Part shown: piece by piece, positions 34,871 through 46,342 of the stretch
Position numbering within the stretch: the first letter of the stretch is position 1
Layout of the letters: every line of letters begins with the position of its first letter
Source of the DNA: Prostheceraeus crozeri
Taxonomy: Eukaryota > Platyhelminthes > Polycladida > Euryleptidae
Reading direction: 5' to 3'
DNA: 64,000 nt
Assembly (NCBI GenBank): GCA_907163375.1
Contig: CAJQUW010003653.1
Span: 1-64,000, forward strand
Translations under genes and position numbers: made by a program
The notes under the pieces: generated by a model
Database searches by the model: none
What the model saw: the letters and a program-made list of their open reading frames with translations, nothing else
What the model was told of the DNA's origin: nothing

Positions 34871-37640
34871 GACATGGGCGCTTCTTTACATCTGAACTAA
34901 CGAAATACAAAGAACTGTAGTAGATGCTGGTGGCAGGGCTGTGGAGCCGGAGCCGAGCCGGAGCCGGAGCCTTAAGGAGCCGATGGTTTTGGTCGGAGCC
35001 GGAGCCGATTTATCACAAAGGCTCCGGCTCCGACTCCGGCTCCGGCTCCGATAGTTTGAGCTTTGATATAAATCTAGAATTTTGAATGTTATTAATTGGC
35101 ATCACAAAAAAATTAAATCATTTGAAATCTAAAGATATGTCTTTTAAGTATACCAATGATCTGTCCTCCACGATATCTTTCTTTGCAGTTGCCGCCTTCT
35201 TTTGTATTATATTTATTATATATTTACACACATGTGTAATATTTTTTTATTGCATATGTTTCGTAAGACTAATTTCCATACTGACAACATATTCTCCAAA
35301 ATCCATTAATTTGAAGACTTGTTATATGCATGCTAACTAGATGATTGTAGATTCCTAGAGACAAGTCGCCAGTCATTTATGTACACATTTCCAGTTCAGT
35401 CAGCAAAGATAATATAGCTACATTTCTTGCGCAATGTCTTAAATCTAATACGGTTAATATGTAGGCTATCATCTATCGGTATGACTACTGGCAGAAGCTA
35501 CTGGCATCTGTGACAATGCCAATTTCCTTAGATTGTATTGTAGGCTCTTGTGCAGTCCCCCCACCTACATTTTTCAAAACAATCGATTATTCAATTTGAT
35601 CAATTTTGATTGGAGGGATAACTCTTCACACTCAGACGAATGACCTGACTACAAGTCCTCACATGGCTATAGCAATAAGCGATCCCCAGCCACTTCTAGT
35701 AGCGCCCTATTATTTTAATTAAAGGTATCTCATTCACAATGAATTTCCTTTGACTTCAAAATTCAAAGGGTATATTTCAATGCGAAAAACCCGAAGGCAA
35801 ATTACAATGTTGACTTGCTGACGAAGTTTGCGACCAGCATGACATCGCAATTACCCACGTAGATTTTTACAACAGCACGGAATGCTTCACTCAAACCGGT
35901 GATGCTGAAACGGACATCCAATGGTGCTGCATCTTTTGACCAGAGAAAAATTGGGGGGGAGGACTGCACAAGAGCCGTATCGTGTAATAATATTTCACCA
36001 AATGTCATTCCCCCAGATTTCAAGAATTTTCATTATTATTTTTTCCGTCTGTCAACACTTTATGCTGATATCATGCTGACTTATATGTAAACAATAAAAA
36101 AAGACTGAAACGCTCTCAATAAAGGCGCCTTTTGACCTCCCTTTTCTATTGTCTGTGACTTTAAACCGCACGCGCATTCGAAAGCTAGCAAAGTAGATGG
36201 GATTTCTGCTCGGTGCTCGCAGTCAAATTTTTATTATGCATAGCACCCTGCAACATACTGTGTGATACTCCGAGTTCAGTTTCATCAGCCTAACCATCAT
36301 CAGAGGAATAGTGGTAATGTGTTATATATAAATTGAATATAATAATATACATGAATCATTGATGAATTATTTATTCCACTTTTTTTCGCCATAATGAAAA
36401 ATACGAAATTAATATAATGTAAGTTAGGCCTTAACTTATTAAGTATGCTGCATAGAATTACAAAACTTGTCCTAAATTAGATATTTTTTAATTTTTTAAG
36501 TATAATTTTCAATTGTACATTTCTAGCCTACACTGCAATGAGGCTATCTAAATTACAATTTCTACAGATGATGAGTCGTGGGCTACCCATCGATCATATT
36601 ATTCATGGACCAACAGACTATTGAATAAAGGCAATAACAAATAACAATAACAACCTAAGCTAGCCTATATACACTTTAATATTCAATAAAGCAATTGATA
36701 TCTTTATTGATACGGTATATTTGGCTATATAGCCGATACCCTTTCATGTTCGAGTAGATACAGGCCCTATAAGCTATTTAGAGGCATACGCTATCCAGTT
36801 TCATATTCAAGCTTTGTAAAAAAGCTTATACTACTATTCGGCCCCTGTGACGGCTAATTAGGTATATCATCATCACTCATGTGGTCTTATTTAATGTAGC
36901 CTCGTAGTAGACTGGTTGCAGGCCAGGCCAATTTATATTTAGCCAGTGCGGGAGATCTTTATCTAATTTAACCAATCCTGGCTATAACTTTATTTTATCT
37001 TTCAGAGATAGTCAATTCATGCAAAAATATATGACAAGTATGTTATTTGTCATTATATTAGGCTATTATCATTTTTGTTATTAACTTAAGTCGTTGCTTG
37101 TTAATGAAAACTAATTTGATGATTGTGTAGCAAGCCTCTAAAGGCCACACCGTTATCCAAAAAACCCGTTCAACGGATCCAGGATGACCAGCATAGATAG
37201 AACCTGAATTTGAAGTCGGAGCCGGAGCCGAGCCGGAGCCGGAGTCGAGCCGGAGCCTTTCACATCAGTGTCGTGGAGCCGGAGCCGGAGCCGATGAGAT
37301 AACGCATCGGCTCCACAGCCCTGGCTGGTGGTGCCCTTTCTATATCTGAAATATTTGAAATCGTGAATAAAAGTCTTCTTCTGAGACAACATTATGTAAA
37401 GGATATTAGAGGTGTTGCTGGGTACCCCTTTCATATCTAAACTAACGCCATATAGATGGGAGATGCTGGCCGCTTTCTTCACATCTGAAAAAATGCTATA
37501 GGCATCTAAATTCAGGTTGTTGCCCAATTCACATCGCAGCTAATGCCATCTTTAGGATTTTAGGAGATAGGCGCTCTCATCGCGCCCGAACTAACGTTTG
37601 TTAAGGATTATAGGAGATCAGGCGATTAGAATCTTTGAAT
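34870..37640. repeat. Degenerate roughly 50-bp tandem repeat, split by a hAT-type insertion
   Basis: Loose units with the order CTTTCTTCACATCTGAAcTAACG, a short AT stretch, then GGAGATGCTGGC or AGGAGATAGGCG are visible at 34,880-34,933 and again at about 37,332-37,640, for example CATATCTAAACTAACGCC (near 37,430), TTCACATCTGAAAAAATGC (near 37,480) and CGCGCCCGAACTAACG (near 37,585). Unit length varies around 45-90 bp. The two stretches are separated by the element at 34,934-37,323, so I infer that the element landed in an older minisatellite. Confidence 0.5.
34934..37323. mobile_element. Non-autonomous hAT-type DNA transposon
   Basis: The left end reads CAGGGCTGTGGAGCCG and the right end, reverse-complemented, reads the same 16 bases (37,308-37,323). 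The element is flanked by a perfect 8-bp direct repeat, GCTGGTGG, at 34,926-34,933 and 37,324-37,331. Ends starting CAGGG with an 8-bp duplication are the hallmark of hAT elements. Both subterminal regions carry arrays of the hexamer GGAGCC: 34,943-35,058 in both orientations, and 37,217-37,300. These may be transposase-binding repeats. The 2,390-bp interior is AT-rich and has no transposase; the largest open frame is 124 codons and consists partly of the hexamer array. The intact ends and target duplication suggest mobilisation in trans by a relative elsewhere. Confidence 0.88.
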
Positions 37641-38253
37641 TGAGATTCTTTAAATCTCCCAAAAATGTGGACGCGCCCAATGCGCCCTTGCAATACGTTG
37701 CGGTGTACTACAGTTACAGGTTTTGAGCTATTAGTATAAAGCTGCGCCATATGAATACCGCACCTAAATTTGTCACTTAAGATGCTTTTACGAGTTTTAT
37801 TATAAAACCACTGCATGTAGATGTCATTATAAATCATTGTCTAACAATGTCTGTCAATGTTCAACAGTTGACATGGCCATAAGTTCTTGAGTTCCAAACA
37901 GTCAACATAACATGCAAGTAGTAGATCATGTTCTTTTAATTGCCCCGATCTTCCTTTGAACATCAAAAGCTGCTTGATTAAGAAATCTATTTTCGTTGTT
38001 ATCTTAGGAAGGAGTACATTTTTTATCAAAATGATAAGAAATGATAGAATCGATAATACCTCAACTAATGCTCCTAGAGATCGATATGAAATGATAGGTA
38101 AAGTCAAATAGGTGTTTTCCTGTATCTTCACCTAAGATAGGCCACTGATTCTACTTCCTGAAAATCATGTGTCTCAAGTTACACGGCATTGTTTCTATTT
38201 TTCTGTTCGATTTCTTCCTCCTCGTAATCCGACTCATCACACAATGTCTGCAT
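37641..38253. other. Spacer, no gene seen
   Basis: AT-rich sequence between the minisatellite and the first piggyBac. A 96-codon minus-strand open frame at 37,841-38,131 has leucine- and isoleucine-rich content but resembles no family I know and lacks any support beyond being open. Confidence 0.4.
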
Positions 38254-38257
38254 TTAA

Positions 38258-40624
38258 CCCATTAAAGTCCGGAGGCGATGTATATAGTATTTTATTCAAT
38301 AAATGGTCGGAATATGACTAATGGCTTCTTCTTATCATATAAACACCGATGTATGTATTTATATTCTCTCAGTGAAACCCCTATAAATTGATTGTCGTCA
38401 AATGACGACTGTGGCCGCTTTCGATATCAAGACACAAAATTTAGAAGCTTTCAATTGAAATCAATTTTTTTATTATGTTGTACTCTACTTTTATCACTAC
38501 TTAATTGTCAAGAATTCTTATTGCAATCCTTTATAAAATACAAAAACAATGGATATTTCACACATATATGCATTTAATTCAAATTTGCAAACCATAGAAG
38601 ACATGTTACTTTTAGAAGACAAGTAAGCTTACTTTTTGTGCCATGTTGAAAAGCACTCTCCATGGCTGTTACAACCTACAGCAATTATATCACTTTTCTG
38701 ATCCACTGCAGCTTCCATGTTACCTTTTTCTTTTTCCATTCATGTTTTGGTGTCAATGGGCAGTTTGATATTCGATTCATTCGCACGGTCCCAGTGGCAT
38801 TTAATTTTCGTTTAGATAATTCCTGCATGAGAGACAGGTCCGTGAAGAAATTATCAAAGTACACCTGCAGGACATGATTCAGTCATACTCAATACTACCT
38901 TTGCTCCAAGATTCCAGTCCATATACTTTTGTTTCGCCATTGCTTCTCTACCTTGGTAGATTTCAAATCTGTATGTATATCCTGAAACATCACATAAGGC
39001 CCACTCCTTAAACCGAAGCCGTATGGGTTTAACTCGGATGAATTGCTTCATAGGATGTCTACCGAAATATTCCACTATCTTTTCATCAACAGAAAACTGA
39101 CATCCAAAATATCCGAATTGTTGATAGTTTCTGTTGAATAAATCTACCAAAGGACGGATTTTGTAGCACCGATCATCACATCCATCTGGAATATTGCTGC
39201 TATCATTGAAATGTAAGTATTTCTTTATCTCCTTATAGCGATTTTTTGACATGGAGTTTCTGACAATGGCACAATCAAGTTTTCATCTGTACTCCAATAA
39301 AGAGTTTCTCTTGGATATGATCTATGACCGGATAGAATCAATATTCCAACGAAGAGCTTGATGTCCTCCACCGTACACTGGAAAGTCAGATCGTTCTGTT
39401 GTCTTGCATATGCTACAGTTTCATCTCGCACTTTTTCAAACACTTCATGTGACATAAGTGAAAATAGTTCAAAAGGATTCTTGTTAGATAATAACTCACG
39501 CAAATTTTCCAAGTCTTCAGTATTATCATAGGCAGGAAAGCCTGTCGGTTGTTCCGCAGATGTTTGATTTAGAATCCAATTAGCCACGGATTTCTTTCTT
39601 TTTGAGGAATCAGCATTTGAAACAGCATTTCCGTGTAAATGAATTTCCAATTTACCGGCCGTATCACGAAGATTTTGTTCTGGAGATAGATCGTCATCGT
39701 CAATTGCCTCACAATCACTGTTGTCTACACACTCTGGAGGAAGCTCGATTATATCAACTATATCGGTTTCTTCAAATTCGTCGTCGTCAATTTCTGTAAT
39801 CATTTCCACAGTCTGTTCCAAAGATATAGCCTTCTTCATAGCTCAGTCACACAAATTTAGATGCACTGTTTTGAAGATCGATATTATATTTACGCAATAT
39901 AGTCTACAGGCAATATTCGCTAACTACACGAATTGAGTGAATATCACAGACGAGAGAGAAATAGACAGCGCACGCTAACACTTGAGTGGGCGAGTTGTGT
40001 CATGCGTTGAGACCGTCTACCTTGGTCGATCGATGATTCAGCGTTTGCATGGAGAGACGGAATTCCCAGACAAAACACACAGTCGAAAAAGTGAAGCGAA
40101 TCACAAATGAGATAGATACACGACGGTGGCGTGTCGACAGAATGAATTTTACAAGATACGATTCATCCTTAGCTACATGTATATAGAAGCTGTAAAAATT
40201 GTGTGAAGAAAAATTTATTTCATGAAAATGCACGTAATATCGAATAAGGCCACGGTCGTCAAATGACGACAACTACAATAATCATTTTCTGTAACTAACA
40301 AAAATTGAGTTGAGCTAAATATGAGCTCATAATTCATTCATTTGACGTATTTTCGTTACACATTTCCAGTTTTGAATTTATATAAAATTTATTACAAATA
40401 TCATGAATCAATATGATAATGTACTATATAATTGTGAATTTATGACGATTTTAAGTTCTTAGTATATTGAATAATTTAAAAGTAAAACAATCTTGATCCC
40501 TAGAACATATCAAATGGCTTATAAAGTCACTAGAAATTCATTATATAAATACATATCTTTGTTTAATACAATCACATATGTATTTAAAGATTTGTCGTCA
40601 AATGACGACCGTGGACGTAAATGG
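38258..40624 (-). mobile_element. piggyBac element A, TTAA-flanked
   Basis: TTAA lies at 38,254-38,257 and at 40,625-40,628. Reading inward, the left end is CCCATTAAAGTCCGGAGG and the right end CCATTTACGTCCACGG; these pair as imperfect terminal inverted repeats. The palindrome GTCGTCAAATGACGAC occurs three times: 38,394-38,409, 40,255-40,270 and 40,594-40,609. The first two are part of a longer inner inverted repeat of about 37 bp, continuing with yGTGGCC and TTCGATAT. The transposase remnant lies on the minus strand in between. Length (2.37 kb), TTAA target and gene content all fit piggyBac. Confidence 0.85.
38640..39839 (-). pseudogene. Broken piggyBac transposase (element A)
   Basis: The start is ATG at 39,839, giving an acidic N-terminus (MKKAISLEQTVEMITEIDDD...) typical of the family, then a NPFELFSLMSHEVFEKV region and a LFVGILILSGHRSYP region that match the N-terminal helical part of DDE_Tnp_1_7 proteins. 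The frame then shifts near 39,275. It continues as NRYKEIKKYLHFND, FSVDEKIVEYFGRHPMKQF (first catalytic Asp in SVDE) and GAKVVLS. A second shift near 38,880 leads to YFDNFFTDLSLMQEL (second catalytic Asp) and ATGTVRMNR. A further shift leads to a short piece ending near 38,640. The region with the third Asp (the GGVD motif in this family) is not found, so the enzyme would be inactive. It differs clearly from element B at 53.5 kb. Confidence 0.85.
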
Positions 40625-40628
40625 TTAA

Positions 40629-42360
40629 TTGCTAGAATATCGGGAAGCAAATCACAAGCTCAAAACTTTATTCACACCACCCGCCTTCAAATGAGGCCGT
40701 AATTAAAATGTAAAAAATCACTCAACCTACGAGTTGTACTCGAGAAAATGTGATATAAAGATTTATGTACAAGGTCGACCTTGAGTTTTGGGTGAAACTT
40801 GGGTTTTAGGTCAAGCTTGTGTAATTGATACAAAACTTGAGTTTTCTATTAATGCTGCACATATGTGAATCAAGTCATAGAAATTAATATTTTGATTTGA
40901 ATCTCAGGAGAGCTACATGATAAGAGCATGAAGTTCTGATTTTGTTGTCAAAATTCCACTCAATTCACAGAATATTTAAAATAAGAAATTATTGATATTA
41001 TTAGCTTATTTCATTTTGGGCTTCACAAAACCGCGTATTGAAAGTTCGTACATATTCCTATTGTTTGCAGTAAGGTTACATGTATTTTGTTGCATTTGTG
41101 CATATTGAATTTTTATATATTTGATATAATTTTACATGCATATCTTCACAGATACCTTCCCACCAGCTATCTTATGTCTGCGACAGTCGTCATTTATCTG
41201 AAAATGAATTCATTCCAACTTTGTATTCTAAACATGTTTTACCCATGCACTCACTACAGAGTCACTAAGTCTGTTTATAATACTGAATGATACAATGAAA
41301 GCAATTACTTTGTCATGACCAATGTATGATTCAATCATCACTAAATAATAATCTTCAAATAGTCAGCATAGGTCCATCAATAGGTTAAATTGAAGGAAAG
41401 CCTTATAACGTAATACTTGTACGTGCTTACTTAGTACTTAGACTGCTAATTACAGTTATTGCAATGAATATACCGTTTCTCACTAATACGATACTAACAC
41501 CAAGCATTTTGGCATACAGAAGAATCTTTATGTGAGCGCAAAATGCAAAGAATGTACTTTGTTTACTTGATTCTCTTGTTTATTGAAACCTCAGCCTGGG
41601 TTTTTGGATTTGACCCAAGTTTTTGCCCAATCTTGCTGTGTATTATGGTGAATCGGCAGGGGTTAGAGTATTGAACCCTCGAACTACCAAGGTCTGGCAC
41701 ATTTTAGAACTACGAAGCAGTGATGACTTTATCACCTTAATAAATAAATGTCTTCATTTTCCCTATTTATCAATGATTTTATCTTAATATGGACTTTAAT
41801 GAAACATACATTCTTTGTATTTCAATTTGAATCATGTGTAAACCAATTTTATCTCATAATTCTATGCATATTTTCACAATGCATCAAAAAAATTACGAAA
41901 CACAAACTTCAAATCAAAAACTTCTCTTCACCACGCAATCATTTTTCAACAATTAGCGTGCGTGCAGACAGATCAATATTTATGCATTTCTTTCCGGGTT
42001 AAGTGTTGCAGTTCTTTACTATACAAGCACATTCACACAAGATTCAATTCTCAGAAAAGTAATTAATAAGAATGATTATCACTACATGGTAAAATCAAAA
42101 TCTCAAGAAAGCGTGGTAAATTTATCTTGATGACCAAGGTTCCGAGGGTGAAGCACAGTAATGCGTTAGTAGTCCATGCATATCCGTAATGCATCTAAAA
42201 GTCAGATACTGGAACATTCTTGAAGCGAAAGCTTTAATAATGCAGAACATAATAGAGGCTGCAAAAAATTCAACGAATATTTTTAGTATCTGATATCATC
42301 AAAACCTGTAAGATTTTCTTTGTTGATGTCAAAAGCCAAAACATCGACTTTGGTTCGCTC
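40629..42360. other. AT-rich intergenic, no gene seen
   Basis: No recognisable coding region. Two short stretches at about 40,770-40,850 and 41,590-41,640 are rich in related pieces (CTTGAGTTTTGGGTGAAACTTGGG; TGGGTTTTTGGATTTGACCC) and may be remnants of one small repeat. A hairpin-forming stretch, GGGTTAGAGTATTGAACCC, lies at about 41,659-41,677. Confidence 0.4.
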
Positions 42361-42379
42361 TATAATATCACAATACCCA

Positions 42380-42620
42380 GTCAATAAGCGGAGCGCCTTC
42401 AATCGACAAATGCAGCTGATAAGAGAGTTTCCAGAACTGTTCCACTAGTTTCAGTATCTAGACAAATGGAGCGAAGCGTACTTTAGACAAATGTGGTGAA
42501 CCGCCTTCAACTAAATTCAGCCCCTAGTATAGCTCCGGCAGGCAAATGGAGCGGAGCGTCTCCAAACGAGGAATGTAGCGGACTGGAGAGCCTCCAGAAC
42601 AGCTCCAGTTGACAGATGGA
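42380..42620. repeat. Short degenerate minisatellite (GACAAATGGAGCGGAGCG)
   Basis: Imperfect units of about 50 bp built around GACAAATGnAGC and GCGGAGCGnCTnCAA are visible at about 42,388, 42,405, 42,462, 42,485, 42,540 and 42,610. Related pieces CCAGAACTGTTCCA and CCAGAACAGCTCCA follow. It is decayed, so unit length is uncertain. Confidence 0.5.
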
Positions 42621-44245
42621 GCGGAAAAATGGTGAAACTGTTTGGACTTTGGAAGACCTCCATCCTAGGATTTGAATAAAATGGAGGAATCGTGACGATG
42701 CATTGGACTGATAGCTTTGTAATTCAGTATTGTTTGATTTCACGGTGAGTCCATACATTAAGTTCGAATTTTAGTTTTGATATTTTCTCTTCGCTCAGCT
42801 ATGTGTTCATTTTATGCAGTATAAGAAAATCTTGTAATCTCCTTTTCTTCACTATACTTGAGCAAAGGGTTATCTTGTTATCTTCTCTTCAAAGGGGTAT
42901 CTGTTATCTTCGTGTTGCTGTGCTTCAATTGAACTTTTACAAAGGTATGATGTACTTTACGAACAGCTACAGTATTAAGCGCTTGTTTGTACAATAGGTC
43001 AAATGTACTCAAGGTTCAATGTTTTATATACGACTTACTTAGCAAATTGCTGTTGACGAATAAGAAACGCCGACCAAAAAAAGAGTCTAACAATCACATC
43101 ATTTTACACGGATATTGAAAGATACACTGACATCTTGGCAAGCATGATGAAATATGCAGTCAAAATAAAGCGTCTGTATCTTTCTCTGAAAACATGGTCT
43201 TCCACGCTTTCTGACTGAATCTATTTCGAGTGACATCTTGACGTTGGATTCTGGGTTAGATTGTTCATGTTGATTTGACATGTAACTTCCGCCTTGTTCT
43301 GCCAAAATATGTAGCTTCATGATAAGGACTTGGATTCATCCTCAGACTTGTAGAAAAAGTCTTCCGCATCTCATTTGTGACTGGGAACTTCCATCAATTA
43401 CTCCTTTACTTTGATCAAATCCTGAGCCCTGGAATGCACACATTTTCATGAACTAAAGGTCAGTAGATCCAATCATTTGTGTCTGAATTTCAGAAATCAG
43501 TGTTGAAATTTTACAAGCGATAGTGTCTGTAACTTCCCATTTTATCGCTGCGTCCGTAATTACTGCATCTATATATCTTATGCAGACCAAATTCACAACA
43601 ATATTGACGTCTAAATTCGCTACTCAAGGTCAGGTCATACAAATGCATCCAAGCAGATGATTTCCAAAGACTTTGAGAACTACAGGCCAAGAATAATGAG
43701 GACGAATTCTCCTAGCCGGGATGGAAAATTGAAAACATGGAAGCTGAGGCTCTGATCCCGGACTTGATTTAAATGTTTTCAGAAGCCCGGCTGCTCACAG
43801 CCACGCGTCATTTGAGAAACATGCAGCACGTGCTGCTTCGACTGACACATGCTTAGCAACAGACGTCCTCAACCGCTTCCAGTGAGAATCCAACTCACAA
43901 GCTAATTACAGCGCAGCGATCAAGTCGTGTCGAACGAGAAGAGGAAGCAGAAGGAGAAGTAGAAAAAGTAAGGTGAAAAGGAAACAGAAGGGAAAATCAA
44001 CAGCTCTGCATGGATGTCCGGTGTACGTAGGCCTACCTAGTTTGATCAGCACCAGGCTTTCCCCGTTGGTACAATTTTTATGATTTCTCGATGTCTTTGT
44101 GCATGAGTGAAGACGGTTGGGATAATCAGAGCAAGCCTTGCAACCCTCCCATTCAATGAAATTTAAAGTTAGAAATGTGAACATTCCTTTTTCTTTCTTG
44201 ACTTCATTGTTATTCATCAGAATTTCATCACAACTTCGAACTTAC
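42621..44245. other. Intergenic; small open frames only
   Basis: No gene supported. On the minus strand, 43,099-43,320 encodes 73 codons from an ATG, with a basic RKRGRPCF stretch resembling an AT-hook core, but this short match could be chance. The 103-codon minus frame at 43,906-44,217 ends in a leucine-run tail (LFLLLLLLPLL) and looks non-functional. A GA-rich stretch lies at about 43,935-43,990. Confidence 0.35.
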
Positions 44246-44305
44246 TGGAGGCCACAGGTCTTGGAGGAGGAGGATGCTGGACAGCGAAATCTTCCTTCTT
44301 GATGT
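44246..44305 (-). CDS. Candidate internal exon of an unknown host gene
   Basis: On the minus strand a good 3' splice site (T-rich tract ending TTTTACAG, just above 44,305) is followed by 60 bases and then an excellent 5' splice site GTAAGTTCG (just below 44,246). One phase of the 60-bp block encodes KKEDFAVQHPPPPRPVAS without stops. The length is a multiple of three. No flanking exon could be identified with confidence, and splice-like pairs occur by chance, so this is only a lead. It could equally be an untranslated or non-coding exon, or nothing. Confidence 0.25.
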
Positions 44306-45801
44306 CTGTAAAATGAAAACATATTCGCAAACATTTCGAACAAGAGAATCAAATTTCATGAAATGATAATCATATCAAAATATGAAGTGTTCAGTTTACA
44401 GTGGTAAAGAAAAGATACATGAAACTCAACTCAATGCTTTTCCAAAATCTTTCAATTCTGAACATTTCACGTTTTCTCAATCAATTTACTTCCGCATGCA
44501 GTCAAATTCATGAATTTATAAACTAAATTACTTTTCTACAAATGAGCTTTGCTTTTGGAACACGAAAGAAGATTGATGAAAATATCTTTCCGGTTGCAAC
44601 CGCTGTTTCATGTCTGCCTGCGGGAATCTTGCAATTTATCCAATGTTCCTCCTGTACAAATCTTCGCAAAGGTATCAGGAACATGTGGTTTCGAGGAATC
44701 GTCGACCAAATCTCAACAGAGATTTAGCATGAGAAGATTTGTTTGATACGCTGAAATGTGTCAATTTAAAAGCGTTGAAACAATCTTCTCATGTAGATAA
44801 CTTTTCTTCTTTTAGAAATCTATTATTGAAAGAACATTTTATAATTCCAAATTGCTGTAAATGCAGATTTTGTCATAGATCAGAAGATCTGCTAAAAGAC
44901 ATTCTACGATATTTTCCCATGGATTGAAGCAAGTATTTGGACTTCTCGAAATCTTGACCCGGTGTGAACTTTGGGTCACAGAGGCAGGTCAACACCTCAG
45001 AATATTGTCCTATATTCCAATGATCCTGCTACAGAACTAAATGATCCGCTATAGAACTAGCGGTCCATAATGCTCATTGGATCCATGATGTGACCCGCTA
45101 CTAAGAAAGTTTGAAAACCATTGAGTTACAAAATCATGAAATTTGCAAGAGCTTTTCAGATTATTTATTTTCGTTATTTATCTCTCTCTATTTCTGTTTT
45201 AGAGTTTTGATCCGACATGAAAAGTGATCGATTCCTGCATTTCGAATGTTAAAGATTCTTGAAATTTTGCATTAAACGAAAGATAACTTGATCTTGTCGC
45301 TTTTTCTGCTTCGTGTAGTTAGAGGGTGCACATTGTGCAAATGGCGGTCATGCATTTTAAAATTCTCAGTTTCATCGCAGTTTCTTGATACACAAGGTAT
45401 GTTGTTTTGCAATTTGAAGTTAAATTTCCTACAATAGTATACTTAGTAACCGGATAAGCCCAAACTTCTCACAGAGAGAACGACCATGTTTGTCGATCGA
45501 TTTCGAGTTTATTAAAACCTATCTTCAGGACAGTGGCTGAGTCAACAGTTTTTATACATGGATAAATCATGGTCAATGCAATTCACAAAAAGATGTTAAA
45601 ATGTGAACATTTGGAGAGGCACAAATGAAGAGTGCTCATTTATTAATACATTAGCACTTGATTTAATGCATAGTGTCTCTGCAATGCGGGTGTGAACACT
45701 TCTAAACAGAACTTTGAAGTCCTCTTGACTTGCTTCGTGTTTATGACAGCTAACTTCGGCAGGGACTGGCTTTCCTCTCAGATGCTCATTCATACTCGTG
45801 A
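44306..45801. other. Intergenic, no gene seen
   Basis: AT-rich, with small open frames at 44,542-44,746 and 44,739-44,927 (the latter with a CCKCRFCHRSED stretch) and a minus frame at 45,596-45,868. None resembles a known family, and none has clear splice or promoter context. Confidence 0.35.
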
Positions 45802-45838
45802 TTAACCCATTAAACGCGGTGGCATATATATATATACA
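45802..45838 (+). repeat. Solo piggyBac-like terminus with TTAA
   Basis: TTAA at 45,802-45,805 is followed by CCCATTAAA, then CGCGGTGGC, then a (TA)n run. Element A's left end has TTAA, CCCATTAAA, then GTCCGGAGGC and a TA-rich stretch. The close agreement in both sequence and order suggests a terminus of a related piggyBac family facing right. I could not find a matching right end within the next several kb. It may belong to the piggyBac fragment at 46,875-47,708. Confidence 0.45.
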
Positions 45839-45883
45839 AGAGGGCAAGTCAAGAGGGATGATATACAATCGCTATCTGAACAA

Positions 45884-46342
45884 ATGGAAGCATTAACACA
45901 CAAAGTGGACTCACTAACAACAGCGGTACATAATATCAGCAACCTGCTTTTGACAACATTTAAGACTGATGTCGTTAACGGGATTTGTGTCCATTTATCA
46001 TCTCTCCGTACCAATATCACAGAGGAAGTAAAAGACTTAGGTAAAGATGTGGCTAGAAGTGTAAATATTGATTCCGTGGATTGGAAAAAGCAATTACAAA
46101 GACGCAAATTCTGTTATTATGAAGCGTTTCGCAGCAATGCACTGGCCAACATATATGAAGAGGCGATCAATGAGCAAATCCCGCGAATTCCGCGTAAATT
46201 TTTTAAGAATCCTATTCAGCAACATAACGAAATAGAGGCAAACTTGCGAAAAGAGCTATGTTTGAAAGAAACTGAACATGAAATTAAAAGGCTCCGCATG
46301 ACCGCAGATATTAAAGAAAAATTATTTCATTCCCATGACTAG
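45884..46342 (+). CDS. Uncharacterised 152-residue coiled-coil-like protein, probably from a mobile element
   Basis: From ATG at 45,884 the frame runs 152 codons to a TAG. Residues 1-35 look coiled-coil-like (ALTHKVDSLTTAVHNISNLL). The middle is basic (WKKQLQRRKFCYYEAFRS), followed by IPRIPRKFFKNPI and a charged helical C-terminus (LKETEHEIKRLRMTADIKEK). I do not recognise a named domain. Helix-rich basic proteins with a PRKF-like box are what I would expect from a small accessory protein of a retroelement, but this is impression only. Just after the stop lies GATCAGGTCGAAACCGGTC, a GAAAC-containing palindromic stretch somewhat like the ribozyme-derived sequence found in some Penelope-like elements; the match to a hammerhead core is poor. 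The frame stays open upstream through the (TA)n run. Confidence 0.4.
   Translation: MEALTHKVDSLTTAVHNISNLLLTTFKTDVVNGICVHLSSLRTNITEEVKDLGKDVARSVNIDSVDWKKQLQRRKFCYYEAFRSNALANIYEEAINEQIPRIPRKFFKNPIQQHNEIEANLRKELCLKETEHEIKRLRMTADIKEKLFHSHD

Noticed and set aside
34696-34920. 74-codon plus-strand ORF just before the hAT-type element
   Set aside because: No ATG at the start; the end overlaps a degenerate tandem repeat; no recognised family.
41655-41695. tRNA-like T-arm on the minus strand (GGTAGTTCGAGGGTTCAA)
   Set aside because: The stem-loop has a 9-nt loop, and no cloverleaf or acceptor stem could be found.
43099-43320. 73-codon minus-strand ORF with RKRGRP (AT-hook-like)
   Set aside because: A single short basic match, no splice or promoter support, and no family resemblance otherwise.
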